A DNA stretch of 64,000 nucleotides from Treponema rectale (GCF_014202035.1 NZ_JACHFR010000003.1:186001-250000); one strand, 5' to 3'; positions 8,744 through 18,464 are shown, numbered from the stretch's first letter. Notes: generated from the letters alone by a model not told the origin. A program made the numbers and translations.

Positions 8744-10822
8744 ATGAGCGAAAACAATAAAAAAGAAGATGATAACCGCAGGGAAAATGATCCGTATGAT
8801 TTTTTTAAGCTGGATCCGGGTCCAGGCGGAAATAATAACGATAAAAAAACTCCTGACGGAAAGAAAAAGGTACCTTTCTGGGGAATTCTTCTTATAATTC
8901 TTGGAATTCTTGTAATCGTAAACCTTGTTTTTACGGACAGGGATGAAGGTAAGGAAGTTTCTTTCTCAGAATTCAGGTCTAAGATACTTTCAGGTGAAAT
9001 TATAGAAATCGAGATGGGAGAAAATACTTTTGTAGGGTATACGGCAGAAGCTGCCTCGTCAAAGTCTGGCGGGGGTCTGTTTTCTGCTGCATCTTCCAGA
9101 GGAATATACAGGACGAGAGGTGTTTTAAGGGACAGTTTCCTTGATCAGCTTGATGCTCAGGGAGTTAAATATTCCTTCATAAAGCCTCAGAATAACTATT
9201 TCCTTCAGCTGCTTCTTAATCTTGCAGTTCCTTTCGGATTCCTTCTGCTTATGTATTTCTTCTTTTTCCGCAAGATGGGCGGCGGCGGTGTTGGCGGCAT
9301 GTCTATCTTCGGTGGCGGCGGTAAGACTAAAGCTGTTGACGAAGGTAAAGTTAAAACTCGTTTTGCTGATGTAGCCGGTGTTGATGAAGCAAAGGAAGAA
9401 CTTGTTGAAGTTGTAGATTTCCTTAAGGAACCAAAAAAATATACTGAAATCGGCGGTAAAATTCCTAAGGGTGTTCTTCTTGTCGGACCTCCGGGAACAG
9501 GTAAAACCCTTCTTGCCCGTGCAGTTGCAGGTGAGGCAGGTGTTCCGTTTTTCAGGATAAGCGGTTCTGATTTCGTGGAAATGTTTGTCGGTGTAGGTGC
9601 ATCAAGAGTTCGTGATTTGTTCCGTGCTGCAAGGGAAAAGGCACCGTGCATTATTTTTATTGATGAACTTGATGCAATCGGTAAAAGCCGCGTAAATAAT
9701 CTTGGCGGTAATGATGAACGGGAACAGACACTTAATCAGCTTCTTGTAGAAATGGATGGATTTGACAATGAGAAGGGGCTTATCCTTCTTGCGGCTACAA
9801 ACCGTGCTGACATTCTGGATCCTGCTCTTTTAAGGCCTGGCCGTTTTGACAGACAGGTTCCGGTAGAGCGTCCTGACGTAAAGGGTCGTGAAGCAATTCT
9901 GAAGATTCATGCAAAGAATGTAAAACTTGATGATGATGTAGATTTCGTTTCCGTTGCTCATGGTACCTCAGGATTTGCAGGAGCTGATCTTGCAAACGTT
10001 ATAAATGAGGCAGCCCTTCTGGCAGTTCGTAATGGACGTAAGAAGGTCTGCATGGAAGATCTTAACGAAGCTATTGATAAGGTAAGCATCGGTCTTAAGA
10101 AAAAGACTCGCCGTGATAACATTAAGGAACGCAGGCTTGTTGCATTCCATGAAACCGGGCATGCCCTTGTAGGAGCCTTTACGCCTGATTATCCTCCGGT
10201 AAATAAAATAACTGTAGTACCTCGCTCAAGGGGAGTAGGCGGTTTTACCCAGTACCGGGAGGAAGAAGAAAGGTTCTTCCGTACGAAGCGGGATATGCTT
10301 AATGAAATAGACACATGTCTTGGCGGACGTGCTGCTGAACAGATAATGCTGGGAGAAATTTCGACCGGTGCTTCAAATGACATTCAGAGGGCAACCGACA
10401 TTATTCATGACATGATAACTGTCTACGGTATGAGTGAACGCTTCAAGAACGTTACTCTCGGAAAGAGGGGCGGCGGTTATGCTGCGGAGCCAACGCTTGT
10501 AAGGGAGTTCTCTGAAGAAACACAGAAGTATATTGATGATGAAATTGCTTCCATGATGGATGAGCGCTATAACTACGTTCTTAACCTTCTTGGAAAACAT
10601 AAAGACCTTCTTGAGTATATTGCAAACCGTCTTCTTGAAATAGAGACGATGGACGGTAAGGAATTTTACGAGATTGTTAATGCAGAGAAAAACTGCGTTA
10701 AAACGGAGGTGTCAGCTGATTCCGGTGAGAAGAAGTCTGTACGCACAAAGAAAGTGTCGGCAGCTTCTGATGAACCGAAGAAAACTGTCCGCCGTACGAG
10801 AAAGGCTAAGACTGAGGAATGA
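8744..10822 (+). CDS. ftsH: ATP-dependent zinc metalloprotease FtsH
   Basis: A membrane-bound AAA+ protease that degrades misfolded or regulatory membrane and cytosolic proteins. ATG 8744 is preferred to the in-frame GTG at 8738. Visible: TM1 (~residues 44-63), a periplasmic region, TM2 (~157-176), a Gly-rich linker, Walker A GPPGTGKT (248-255), Walker B IIFIDELD, the second-region-of-homology stretch RPGRFDRQ with its arginines, and zinc site HETGH (469-473). HETGH replaces the usual HEAGH but keeps both His and the Glu. The tail is Lys/Thr/Ala-rich and low complexity. Length 692 is slightly long for the family because of the charged N- and C-terminal extensions. A terminator follows directly. 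Confidence 0.96.
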   Translation: MSENNKKEDDNRRENDPYDFFKLDPGPGGNNNDKKTPDGKKKVPFWGILLIILGILVIVNLVFTDRDEGKEVSFSEFRSKILSGEIIEIEMGENTFVGYTAEAASSKSGGGLFSAASSRGIYRTRGVLRDSFLDQLDAQGVKYSFIKPQNNYFLQLLLNLAVPFGFLLLMYFFFFRKMGGGGVGGMSIFGGGGKTKAVDEGKVKTRFADVAGVDEAKEELVEVVDFLKEPKKYTEIGGKIPKGVLLVGPPGTGKTLLARAVAGEAGVPFFRISGSDFVEMFVGVGASRVRDLFRAAREKAPCIIFIDELDAIGKSRVNNLGGNDEREQTLNQLLVEMDGFDNEKGLILLAATNRADILDPALLRPGRFDRQVPVERPDVKGREAILKIHAKNVKLDDDVDFVSVAHGTSGFAGADLANVINEAALLAVRNGRKKVCMEDLNEAIDKVSIGLKKKTRRDNIKERRLVAFHETGHALVGAFTPDYPPVNKITVVPRSRGVGGFTQYREEEERFFRTKRDMLNEIDTCLGGRAAEQIMLGEISTGASNDIQRATDIIHDMITVYGMSERFKNVTLGKRGGGYAAEPTLVREFSEETQKYIDDEIASMMDERYNYVLNLLGKHKDLLEYIANRLLEIETMDGKEFYEIVNAEKNCVKTEVSADSGEKKSVRTKKVSAASDEPKKTVRRTRKAKTEE

Positions 10823-10827
10823 TTGTG

Positions 10828-10865
10828 AGCACTTACGGGCTTTGTGTCTGTAAGTGCTTTTTTTT
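10828..10865 (+). terminator. Intrinsic terminator of ftsH
   Basis: Stem AGCACTTAC (10828-10836) pairs perfectly with GTAAGTGCT (10850-10858), followed by an uninterrupted T tract to 10865. Confidence 0.9.
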
Positions 10866-10924
10866 ATCAGGTATCATTCGGTGATTTATAAGAAATTTTA
10901 CTTCCAAATGAAAAGTAAAATCTG

Positions 10925-10953
10925 TATAATTCATCGAAAATTATATAATTTTC
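10925..10953 (+). promoter_or_regulatory. Putative guaB promoter with AT-rich palindromes
   Basis: A perfect TATAAT (10925-10930) follows a 9-bp inverted repeat, ATTTTACTT / AAGTAAAAT (10895-10919). Just downstream is an 18-bp perfect palindrome, GAAAATTATATAATTTTC (10936-10953), placed around the expected transcription start. The -35 box is not convincing. The palindrome could be an operator, but AT-rich palindromes also arise by chance. Confidence 0.45.
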
Positions 10954-10969
10954 ATAAGGGGTCCATAAA

Positions 10970-12475
10970 ATGGCTTACTTCTACGAAGAACCTTCGCACA
11001 CTTTTGGTGAGTATCTCCTGGTTCCAGGTTATACTTCTGCAGACTGCATTCCGGATAATGTTTCCCTGAGAACGCCTGTTGTCCGCTTTAACAAAAAAGC
11101 AGGTGAACAGTCTCCTCTTTACATGAACATTCCGCTTACAAGCGCTGTAATGCAGTCAGTTTCTGATGATAAAATGGCAATTTCCCTTGCTAAGGAAGGG
11201 GGAATCAGTTTTATCTACGGATCCCAGACAATTCAGGATCAGGCAGCAATGGTTGCCCGTGTTAAGTCTTATAAGGCCGGTTTTGTTACTTCCGATTCAA
11301 ATATCCGCCCGGATCAGACTCTTGAAGAAGTCGTTGCCCTTATAGAAAAAACAGGACATTCTACTATTGCCGTAACGGAAGACGGCTCTGCTCACGGAAA
11401 ACTTGCCGGAATCATAACAGAAAGGGATTTCCGCATTGATCATGTTCCTGCCAATTCAAAAGTAAGTGAATACATGACACCGTTCAAGGATTTGATTACA
11501 GGTCAGGACGGTATTTCTTTAAGCGATGCAAATGATCTTATCTGGGCTCATAAAGTTAATCAGCTTCCTGTAATTGATAAAAATAACTGCCTTGTTTCAA
11601 TGGTTTTCAGAAAGGATTTTGACAGCCATCAGACATATCCGAAGGAACTTCTTGACAGTCAGCACCGTTATATTGTTGGAGCCGGAATCAACACCCGTGA
11701 TTACATGGAACGCGTGCCTGCTCTTCTTGAGGCCGGTGTTGATATCATGACCCTTGATTCTTCAGAAGGATTTTCTGAATGGCAGAGAAAGGCTCTTAAC
11801 GATATTCATTCAAAATGGCCTGAAGCAAAGGTTGGTGCCGGTAATGTTGTTGATGCAGAAGGATTCCGTTTCCTTGCAGAAGCCGGTGCAGATTTCGTAA
11901 AGATAGGAATCGGCGGCGGTTCAATCTGTATTACAAGAGAACAGAAAGGTATCGGCCGCGGTCAGGCAACTGCTACTATTGAGGTAGCAAAAGCCCGTGA
12001 TGAATACTATAAGGAAACCGGTATTTATGTTCCTATCTGCTCAGACGGTGGAATTGTACATGACTATCATATGACCCTTGCCCTTGCCATGGGTGCTGAT
12101 TTTATCATGCTCGGACGTTATTTTGCACGCTTTGATGAATCTCCTACAAACAAACTTATCGTAAACGGTAATTACGTAAAAGAATACTGGGGAGAAGGAA
12201 GCAACCGTGCCCGTAACTGGCAGCGTTATGATCTTGGCGGTAAAAAAGGCATGGCTTTTGAAGAAGGCGTTGATTCATATGTTCCTTATGCAGGACATCT
12301 TCATGACGGTGTAAACATGAGTATGAGTAAGGTTATTCATACAATGTGTAACTGCGGTGCCCTTACTATTCCGGAACTTCAGGAAAAGGCAAAGATTACT
12401 CTTGTAAGTTCAACTACAATCAGTGAAGGTAGTGCACACGACGTTGTGGTAAAAAATACAAGCATTAATTCGTAA
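10970..12475 (+). CDS. guaB: IMP dehydrogenase, Tritrichomonas foetus-like type
   Basis: Oxidises IMP to XMP with NAD, the committed step to GMP. AAGGGG lies 8 nt before the ATG. The TIM barrel is interrupted by a CBS pair (~residues 105-225, e.g. [23 protein letters not shown]). The active-site loop [17 protein letters not shown] carries the catalytic Cys320, and the mobile flap has RARNWQRY with the Arg419-Tyr420 pair. From memory, the loop, flap and C-terminal region ([18 protein letters not shown]) correspond very closely to the eukaryotic T. foetus enzyme (Cys319, Arg418-Tyr419) and not to the common bacterial GPGSICTTR form. Length 501 versus about 503 there. The stop is only 6 bp from the next ATG, so guaB probably leads the 12482-14528 cassette. 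Confidence 0.95.
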   Translation: MAYFYEEPSHTFGEYLLVPGYTSADCIPDNVSLRTPVVRFNKKAGEQSPLYMNIPLTSAVMQSVSDDKMAISLAKEGGISFIYGSQTIQDQAAMVARVKSYKAGFVTSDSNIRPDQTLEEVVALIEKTGHSTIAVTEDGSAHGKLAGIITERDFRIDHVPANSKVSEYMTPFKDLITGQDGISLSDANDLIWAHKVNQLPVIDKNNCLVSMVFRKDFDSHQTYPKELLDSQHRYIVGAGINTRDYMERVPALLEAGVDIMTLDSSEGFSEWQRKALNDIHSKWPEAKVGAGNVVDAEGFRFLAEAGADFVKIGIGGGSICITREQKGIGRGQATATIEVAKARDEYYKETGIYVPICSDGGIVHDYHMTLALAMGADFIMLGRYFARFDESPTNKLIVNGNYVKEYWGEGSNRARNWQRYDLGGKKGMAFEEGVDSYVPYAGHLHDGVNMSMSKVIHTMCNCGALTIPELQEKAKITLVSSTTISEGSAHDVVVKNTSINS

Positions 12476-12481
12476 TGCTTT

Positions 12482-13087
12482 ATGAAATATATTTTTAAAA
12501 CTGCTGCGGTTTGTGCCGTGGCAGAATTTCTGAACTTTCTTTCAGTTTTTATTTTTTACGAGACTTTACATCTTCCTCTTTTTATGGACACGATTTTTAC
12601 AGTTGCAGTTGTGTTCTATGCAGGACTTGTTCCGGGCCTGATCGTTGCAGCAGGATATAATATTTTTGATTCATTCATAGCAGTTTTATACGGATATCCG
12701 TTCAGCGCTTTTACGATGCTTTTTTCTTTGTGCGGAATTTCAATCGCATTTATTACATGGCTTTTTGCCCGTAACAAAAGTGAATTTAAAATTTCACCGG
12801 CCATTACGTTTTTGTATCTTCTGCTGATTGTATTTATTACTTCGTTCTGTTCGGTTTTTATAAGCGGAATTATTGATTACTATAAATATACGCATTTCAA
12901 TCTTCCGGATATGGTTGCGCCTGTTAAAAATTTTACGATGAGTTTTCTTTCTCAGAAATTCAGTCTTTTTGCAAGCTGCATTTTGGGGCAGGTTCCGGTT
13001 TCGTTTTCAGACAGGCTTATTACAACTTTTGCAGGCTTTGGAGTTTATAAACTTGCAGTCCGCTTTTTTGGAGAGATCAATAACTGA
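12482..13087 (+). CDS. Polytopic membrane protein, ECF S-component-like, possible sensor subunit
   Basis: A 201-residue hydrophobic protein with about five to six membrane segments (e.g. residues ~5-27, 35-60, 72-95, 108-134, and the C-terminal part). Conserved-looking stretches such as FYAGLVPGLIVAAGYNIF resemble substrate-binding S components of ECF transporters or related sensory membrane modules; this is a pattern impression only. No ECF ATPase or T component is nearby. Instead its TGA overlaps the ATG of the histidine kinase (TGATG), implying translational coupling. I infer that it supplies the ligand- or membrane-sensing part for that kinase, which has only one membrane helix. Confidence 0.55.
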   Translation: MKYIFKTAAVCAVAEFLNFLSVFIFYETLHLPLFMDTIFTVAVVFYAGLVPGLIVAAGYNIFDSFIAVLYGYPFSAFTMLFSLCGISIAFITWLFARNKSEFKISPAITFLYLLLIVFITSFCSVFISGIIDYYKYTHFNLPDMVAPVKNFTMSFLSQKFSLFASCILGQVPVSFSDRLITTFAGFGVYKLAVRFFGEINN

Positions 13088-13920
13088 TGAAAGAAGTTTT
13101 TAATATTGCCCGCTCGTATGCATCTGTTGAAGAAGAAGTTGAATGGCTTCGTTCGATTCTTCAAGGTTACACAACATTTTTTCTGATTTTTGATTTTGTG
13201 TTTTTTGCTGTAGCCGTTACTGCGATTATTCTTGCAATCAATTTTTTAAAATCGCGTGAGCAGTTTAAAAAAAGTCACAGCTATTTGCGTTATGTAATTC
13301 AGGGGCAGGAAGAAGAACGAAGCCGTATTTCACGTGAACTTCATGATACGGTTGCACAGGATTTGCGCTGGTGTAAAAATGTTCTTGAAAAACAGAATGC
13401 AGATGAATTAAAAAAAATTTCAGAAGTCGTTTCAAAAACTTTGAAAATGGTAAGAAGTTTGAGTTTGAATCTTGCGCCTCCAGATATTATAAAAAATGAT
13501 TTTCATGCAAATGTTTTAAATTTGTGTCAGAATTTTTCGGAATTGAATAAAGTTGAATTCCGTCTTACAGTTATGTCTGAACTTGATACAAAATTTCTTT
13601 CTGCCGATGAAAATCTTAATCTTTATAGAATCGTTCAGGAAGCGCTTACAAATATTCAAAAGCATGCAGAGGCTTCTGAAGTTACGGTTTTAATCCGTAA
13701 TGAACTTGACTATGAAGCAGAAGGGCTTTATGTTTTCATAACTGATGATGGAAAAGGATTTGATGTTTCTAAAGTAGAAGGCCGCGGTTCAGACTGCACT
13801 CACTTTGGAATAACCGGCATGAAAGAAAGAGCCGAACTGATTGGTGCACAATTAGAAATCAGTAGCGTTGCAGGTGAAGGTACCTGTATTCAGATTGTAA
13901 AACTGAAGGAATCTTTGTGA
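13087..13920 (+). CDS. Sensor histidine kinase, NarL/DegS-type (HisKA_3)
   Basis: A 277-residue kinase with almost no extracellular domain: a short N-terminus, one TM helix (~residues 31-54), a coiled linker, the HisKA_3 dimerisation helix with phospho-acceptor His86 in EEERSRISRELHDTVAQDL, and a HATPase domain with N-box QEALTNIQKHAEAS, G1 box DDGKGFD and a later G-rich stretch HFGITGMKERAE. It autophosphorylates and should transfer phosphate to the regulator at 13920, whose ATG overlaps its stop (TGATG). The lack of a sensor domain, and coupling to the membrane protein at 12482, suggest that protein provides the input. Confidence 0.9.
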   Translation: MKEVFNIARSYASVEEEVEWLRSILQGYTTFFLIFDFVFFAVAVTAIILAINFLKSREQFKKSHSYLRYVIQGQEEERSRISRELHDTVAQDLRWCKNVLEKQNADELKKISEVVSKTLKMVRSLSLNLAPPDIIKNDFHANVLNLCQNFSELNKVEFRLTVMSELDTKFLSADENLNLYRIVQEALTNIQKHAEASEVTVLIRNELDYEAEGLYVFITDDGKGFDVSKVEGRGSDCTHFGITGMKERAELIGAQLEISSVAGEGTCIQIVKLKESL

Positions 13921-14528
13921 TGAAAAAGATAAATTATTTTGTAACGGAAGATCACTCCCTTACAAATCTTGGAATAAGACAGTTCTTTATTAACTTTAAG
14001 GAATTTGAATGTGCGGGATTTGCTTCTACAAAAGAAGAGACATTTTCAAAACTAGAAAGTTTAAAAGGAAACCTTCAGCTTTTGATTCTTGATTTGAATC
14101 TTGGAAATGAAAGCGGACTTGATGTTTTGAAGGAAGTAAAAAAAATTATTCCCGGATTAAAAGTTCTCGTGTATTCAATGTTTACAAATCCCGGAATTGT
14201 TTCGCTTGCACTGGAATACGGTGCTGACGGTTTTGTCTGTAAGGACGGTTCTGAAGATGAACTTATAAAAGCAGCACGTGAAATTATAAACGGAAAACTT
14301 TTTATTCATCAGAATCTTGCAGCTTCACTTTACACATATTCAAATCTTTTGCAGAGTCTTACAAAACAGGAACAGACAATCTTTAAAAAAATCATTGAGC
14401 GTAAAAATAATTTTCAGATTTCAGAAGAATTAAATCTTTCCATCCGCAGTGTAGAAAATTATATGAGCCGCATTTATTCTAAACTCGGCTGCCGTGGTCA
14501 CGAAGAAATAATCTCTCACTTTGGATAA
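13920..14528 (+). CDS. NarL/FixJ-family response regulator
   Basis: The start is ATG 13920 (TGATG overlap with the kinase) rather than the GTG one codon upstream. The receiver domain has the acidic pair TEDHS and phospho-acceptor Asp58 in LLILDLNLGN, then the conserved Ser of YSMF and Lys in FVCKDGS. The C-terminal LuxR-type helix-turn-helix is LTKQEQTIFKKI...FQISEELNLSIRSVENYMSRIYSKLG. It is a DNA-binding partner of the kinase. Possible targets include its own operon or the adjacent surface-protein gene at 14665, but no NarL heptamer site was identified. Confidence 0.92.
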   Translation: MKKINYFVTEDHSLTNLGIRQFFINFKEFECAGFASTKEETFSKLESLKGNLQLLILDLNLGNESGLDVLKEVKKIIPGLKVLVYSMFTNPGIVSLALEYGADGFVCKDGSEDELIKAAREIINGKLFIHQNLAASLYTYSNLLQSLTKQEQTIFKKIIERKNNFQISEELNLSIRSVENYMSRIYSKLGCRGHEEIISHFG

Positions 14529-14555
14529 TTTCCTGCCATATCTCTAAAAATTTGT

Positions 14556-14572
14556 TTGTGAAATTTTCACAA
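14556..14572. promoter_or_regulatory. Candidate operator: TTGTGAAA-T-TTTCACAA
   Basis: Two perfect 8-bp arms with a one-base spacer lie about 45 bp upstream of a TATAAT (14617-14622) that probably serves the LRR lipoprotein gene. Position and symmetry suit an activator or dual regulator. The protein that binds is unknown. Confidence 0.4.
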
Positions 14573-14664
14573 CTTTTCTGTGTGTTGATACTGACTACAA
14601 AAAAGAAATTGTCTTATATAATTCTCCGTAGAAAATTTATGTTTTTTTTTTATAAGGAGATTTT

Positions 14665-17574
14665 ATGAAACATTTAAAAAAGGCAGTAAACTTTTTTTTA
14701 TTGTTTTTAACTGCAGTTTTTATTTCATTTTTTGTGTCATGTTCGTCAGATGGAGACGGTAAAGGTTCGTATGAACCTTCTCCTGAGGGTGAGTATAAAT
14801 GCCGGGTAACTTTTTACCCTGATGACGGTTCTGAGTATTTTGAACAGGAAGTTGTGCAAGGTGACTATGTTGTAGAACCAGAGTATGTGCCGCATAAAGC
14901 CGGTTATGTTTTTTTAGGCTGGGCTGAATGGGATATGGAAAAAAACTGTGTCAGTGATACGCTTTTTGATTTTAAGAATACTCCTGCTACAGACTTTTTT
15001 TTAATTTTATATGCAAAATGGAGAGTAAAAGATGGTACTTATAGAATAACTTTTGATTATAATGGCGGAACTAAGTATGATGAAACAAGTAAAGTTGTAT
15101 CTGTTAAAGAAGATTATGCGTTACAGTACCTGCCTGATGAACCTGTAAAAAATTATTATTCTTTTGGCGGATGGTTTTTAAATCTTGGTGAAGAAAATGA
15201 ATGTGAATTTACACTTGAAACAGTTATTACTGATGATATCACTGTAAAGGCAAAATGGATTGTAAAGGAATATGTTCTTGAATTTCTTTCTGACGGCACA
15301 GAAAATGCAGAAAAGGAAGATATTATTTTTACTGTAGAAAAGCCTGTTATAATTCCAGAATGTACATTCGAAGTTCCTGATAATCATTATTTTGCAGGCT
15401 GGTCTACAAGTGATTCAGGAACCAGAAGCAGTATAGGGTTTGGAGCTGGAAAAGAAGTAAAAGAACTTAGTGATCTAGACTACTGGGAAAATTATGACTG
15501 CACTTTAATAAAAATTTATGCGGTGTTCCTTCCGTATGTAAGTCATAATATTATTTATAATGATATTCCTTCTGATTCTGCTGCACCGTCCAGAACATCG
15601 TTCTTTGAAAATGAAGATGTTGAACTCGAACCAATTGAACGTTACGGTTATATTTTTATAGGATGGAGTGGGGGAATTGAAGGCTGGAAGGCTTATGAAC
15701 AGACAGAAGATATTGTTCTTTCTCCAATCTGGAAACTTAAAAGTGAATATGAAGTAACAGTAGAAGACGCATTTGATGTAATTGAAAAATTGCCGGAGTG
15801 TAATATTTATACAATTAAAATTTCTGGTGAAATTACAGAAGACTTTCTGACAGAGTTTTCAAAAGCTGTAGTAGACAGTTCGAAGGTGTCAGAATTAAAT
15901 CTTGATTTAAGAAAGGCAACCGGTTTAACAGTAATGGATCCTTCTATTTCAGATAATGTTATGCTTCAGAATAACAAAAAATTAGGCTCTCTTGTTCTTC
16001 CGGATGTACTTGAAGAGTTAGGTGGTTTTGCTCTTTATAACTGTTCAAATTTTAACAGTATAACAGTTCCTGAAAACTACAGGGGCAATTTTATTTCTGC
16101 ATTAAAGTTTTCTTCTTCTCGTGTCCTTTCTAACATCATTGTTGATGAAAAAAATACAAGGTATGCTACTGTTGATGGAGTTCTTTATTCAAAAGATTTA
16201 AAAATTATTTATTTATGGCCTGCTGCAAAAGCAAAGCTTGAAATTGAGATTCCGGAAGGTGTTGAAGAAATAGACTCTTATGCATTCTGGAAATGTGTTG
16301 ACCTTTATGAGGTAATTATTCCTTCTTCTGTTAAAAAGATTTGTAGCGATGCTTTTGGAGATTGTCATAACCTTTGTAAAGTTACTTTTAAAGATCCTTA
16401 CAGCTGGTTTGAAACTGAAAACTTTAGCTATGATTATTATAACCAATGGAAATCTAGCGATTGTCTGACAAAAGAAGAACTGGAAAAAGCTGATAATTAT
16501 CATGCAAAAAGTGATTTGGATTTATCTTTCCGCTTTCATAATAAATATCTTTATAAACATCAGATTGACGTAACTGCAGAAAATGCACTTTCTGAAATTA
16601 CAAAGGATAAACTTGTTGCGACTGTAACTATAAAAGTACGCGGACGTATAACAACAGATTTCCTTAATGATTTAACGGCTTTAATTAGAGATTTTAACTT
16701 ATCTAGTGTAAAAATTAATCTTGATTTAAGTGCAATAACCGGTATTACTGAATTAGAAGCTGTTTCGGGTAAAAGTCTGTTTGCCGGATGGGATATTACA
16801 GACGTAGTATTGCCTGCCGGAATAAAAACAATTAGTAAAAATGCTTTTTATCAATGCTGGAGACTTGAGCGAGTTGTTATTCCGTCGGAACTTGAAAGTA
16901 TAGGGGAATTTGCATTCTTAGAGTGTAGGTTACTTAAAAATATTGAAATTCCTGACAGTGTAAAAGTTATAGAACAGGGAGCTTTTAAAGAAACTGGTCT
17001 GACTTCTTTTAACCTGCCGGCTTCTCTTGAAACTTTTTCGGGTAGTGCCTTGAATTACATGGATAACCTTGAATCGGTTTCTATCAGTTCTTCAGCAAAA
17101 AATTTTATTGTTAAGAATAATGCCGTTTATTCAGAGGATGAAAAAACTCTTGTTGCGTATCCGGTAACTGGAACTGAATTTACCATACCAAATGGAACTC
17201 AGATAATCGGTGAATATGCTTTTACAGATTCAAAAATTACTTCTATTGTTATTCCTTCAACTGTAAAAACTATAGGCCATGCAGCATTTTCTGAGTGCGA
17301 GTCTCTTACAAAAATTTTAATTCCAGCTTCTGTAACAGAAATTGGAGATTGGGCTTTTAGCTCTTCAGGTCTTACTGAAATTTCTTTCGAAGATCCTGAA
17401 AACTGGTATAAGCAAATGAATTTTGGGTCAGGTAGTGGTGATGGTACTCTGTCTGGCTGGCAAAACTTCGGAGATGTATCACCGGAAGATATTGTTAAAG
17501 CTGAAAAGTGGGATCAATCTGGTCTAGATGGTTTAAAACCGTACCGTCTTAGAAAACATGGAGTTGAATACTGA
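14665..17574 (+). CDS. Surface lipoprotein with InlB B-repeats and BspA-type leucine-rich repeats
   Basis: AAGGAG precedes the ATG. The signal has lipobox FVSC (Cys26). Residues ~45-365 hold about four InlB-B/Listeria-Bacteroides repeats (CRVTFYPDDG...GYVFLGW..., YRITFDYNGG...YSFGGWF, HYFAGWS..., YIFIGWS). The rest, to residue ~960, is two blocks of BspA-type LRR_5 repeats with the IPEGVEEIDSYAFWKC / VIPSSVKKICSDAFGDC rhythm, joined by parallel DAFDVIEKLPE-like and NALSEITKD-like segments. It is predicted to be anchored in the outer membrane and to bind host or bacterial surfaces, as BspA/LrrA proteins of oral treponemes do. The two duplicated halves point to internal gene duplication. At 969 residues it is among the largest proteins here. 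Confidence 0.85.
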   Translation: MKHLKKAVNFFLLFLTAVFISFFVSCSSDGDGKGSYEPSPEGEYKCRVTFYPDDGSEYFEQEVVQGDYVVEPEYVPHKAGYVFLGWAEWDMEKNCVSDTLFDFKNTPATDFFLILYAKWRVKDGTYRITFDYNGGTKYDETSKVVSVKEDYALQYLPDEPVKNYYSFGGWFLNLGEENECEFTLETVITDDITVKAKWIVKEYVLEFLSDGTENAEKEDIIFTVEKPVIIPECTFEVPDNHYFAGWSTSDSGTRSSIGFGAGKEVKELSDLDYWENYDCTLIKIYAVFLPYVSHNIIYNDIPSDSAAPSRTSFFENEDVELEPIERYGYIFIGWSGGIEGWKAYEQTEDIVLSPIWKLKSEYEVTVEDAFDVIEKLPECNIYTIKISGEITEDFLTEFSKAVVDSSKVSELNLDLRKATGLTVMDPSISDNVMLQNNKKLGSLVLPDVLEELGGFALYNCSNFNSITVPENYRGNFISALKFSSSRVLSNIIVDEKNTRYATVDGVLYSKDLKIIYLWPAAKAKLEIEIPEGVEEIDSYAFWKCVDLYEVIIPSSVKKICSDAFGDCHNLCKVTFKDPYSWFETENFSYDYYNQWKSSDCLTKEELEKADNYHAKSDLDLSFRFHNKYLYKHQIDVTAENALSEITKDKLVATVTIKVRGRITTDFLNDLTALIRDFNLSSVKINLDLSAITGITELEAVSGKSLFAGWDITDVVLPAGIKTISKNAFYQCWRLERVVIPSELESIGEFAFLECRLLKNIEIPDSVKVIEQGAFKETGLTSFNLPASLETFSGSALNYMDNLESVSISSSAKNFIVKNNAVYSEDEKTLVAYPVTGTEFTIPNGTQIIGEYAFTDSKITSIVIPSTVKTIGHAAFSECESLTKILIPASVTEIGDWAFSSSGLTEISFEDPENWYKQMNFGSGSGDGTLSGWQNFGDVSPEDIVKAEKWDQSGLDGLKPYRLRKHGVEY

Positions 17575-17631
17575 TTTTTATAATGCATGATGCATTCTGC
17601 GTTATATAACTTTTTTTTAAGGAGTGTTTAA

Positions 17632-18423
17632 ATGAAAATGAGTAAATCTGTAAAACTTTTTGCAATGTTGGTTGCAGCAGTTTTTTCAATGTCAAGTTGT
17701 AGAGGTAAAGAATCAGCTGGAAGTAAACCTGATTTTTCTAAACCGAATCCTGAATCAGATTTTGAATTTAGTCTGATAAGAAACGGTACCGCTATAAGCA
17801 TTGATTACTATAGTGGAAAATCAAAAAATGTTGTTGTTCCGTCTGAAATACAGGGCTGCCCTGTTGTGAAGTTTGCTCCGGATGAATGGCCTGAAATAGA
17901 AAATCTTGTAATTTCAGAAGGTGTTGAAGTCGTTCGTGTTTATTCTGAAATATTGAAATATATAAAACTTCCTTCGTCGTTAAAGTTTATCACTCTTCGC
18001 TCTGATGTTCTTGAGTCTGTTGATATTCCTGAAGGCGTTTTGTTTGTTGATTTTGGACGTACACCTCTTAAATCAGTTAAACTTCCTGAAAGCCTTGTTG
18101 GTATAGCTGATCGTGCTTTTGAAAAGTCAAATCTTAAATCTATTACAATGCCTGAAGGATTAAAATATTTAGGAAATAAGGCCTTTGAGGATTGTGATAA
18201 ACTTGAAGAAATAAATGTTCCGGAAGGATTCAATCCGTTCTTTGTATGTACTGATTCTTCCTGGTTTGGAATACACAGCGAAAAAACTTTTGAAGATGTC
18301 TTTACAGGTGAAAAAATAAAAAAGACTGTTGCACTTCAAAAACTGTTAAAACGTGAATTCAGGGATTATGAAAGCTCTGCTAATGATGAGTTTAAAGAAT
18401 TCTATTATTCACAATACGAGTAG
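17632..18423 (+). CDS. Short BspA-type LRR lipoprotein
   Basis: AAGGAG precedes the ATG at 17632. Lipobox SMSSC (Cys23). The 263-residue protein has roughly four LRR_5 repeats (VVPSEIQGCPVVKF, LPSSLKFITL, IPEGVLFVDFG, LPESLVGIADRAFEKS, MPEGLKYLGNKAFEDC). It lies 57 bp after the larger LRR lipoprotein and is probably a paralogue in the same transcript. The tail (SSANDEFKEFYYSQYE) is duplicated, in frame but behind stop codons, just downstream, so the gene may once have been longer. Confidence 0.8.
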   Translation: MKMSKSVKLFAMLVAAVFSMSSCRGKESAGSKPDFSKPNPESDFEFSLIRNGTAISIDYYSGKSKNVVVPSEIQGCPVVKFAPDEWPEIENLVISEGVEVVRVYSEILKYIKLPSSLKFITLRSDVLESVDIPEGVLFVDFGRTPLKSVKLPESLVGIADRAFEKSNLKSITMPEGLKYLGNKAFEDCDKLEEINVPEGFNPFFVCTDSSWFGIHSEKTFEDVFTGEKIKKTVALQKLLKREFRDYESSANDEFKEFYYSQYE

Positions 18424-18464
18424 CCATAATCTGATAATGCTGAGTTTAAAAAATTCTATTATTC
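18382..18464 (+). repeat. 54-bp-offset direct repeat spanning the stop codon of the LRR lipoprotein
   Basis: The 29-bp segment 18382-18410 recurs at 18436-18464 with only two mismatches, an offset of exactly 54 bp (18 codons). The second copy lies after the TAG at 18421, in the same frame, and would read NAEFKKFYYS. This is a decayed tandem duplication of the gene's 3' end. Confidence 0.75.

Noticed and set aside
10866-10969. guaB leader considered as a purine riboswitch
   Set aside because: No conserved three-way-junction core or matching loop sequences; only short AT-rich palindromes.
12482-13087. Considered as a true ECF transporter S component
   Set aside because: No ECF ATPase or T component nearby, and it is translationally coupled to a kinase; kept as S-component-like only.
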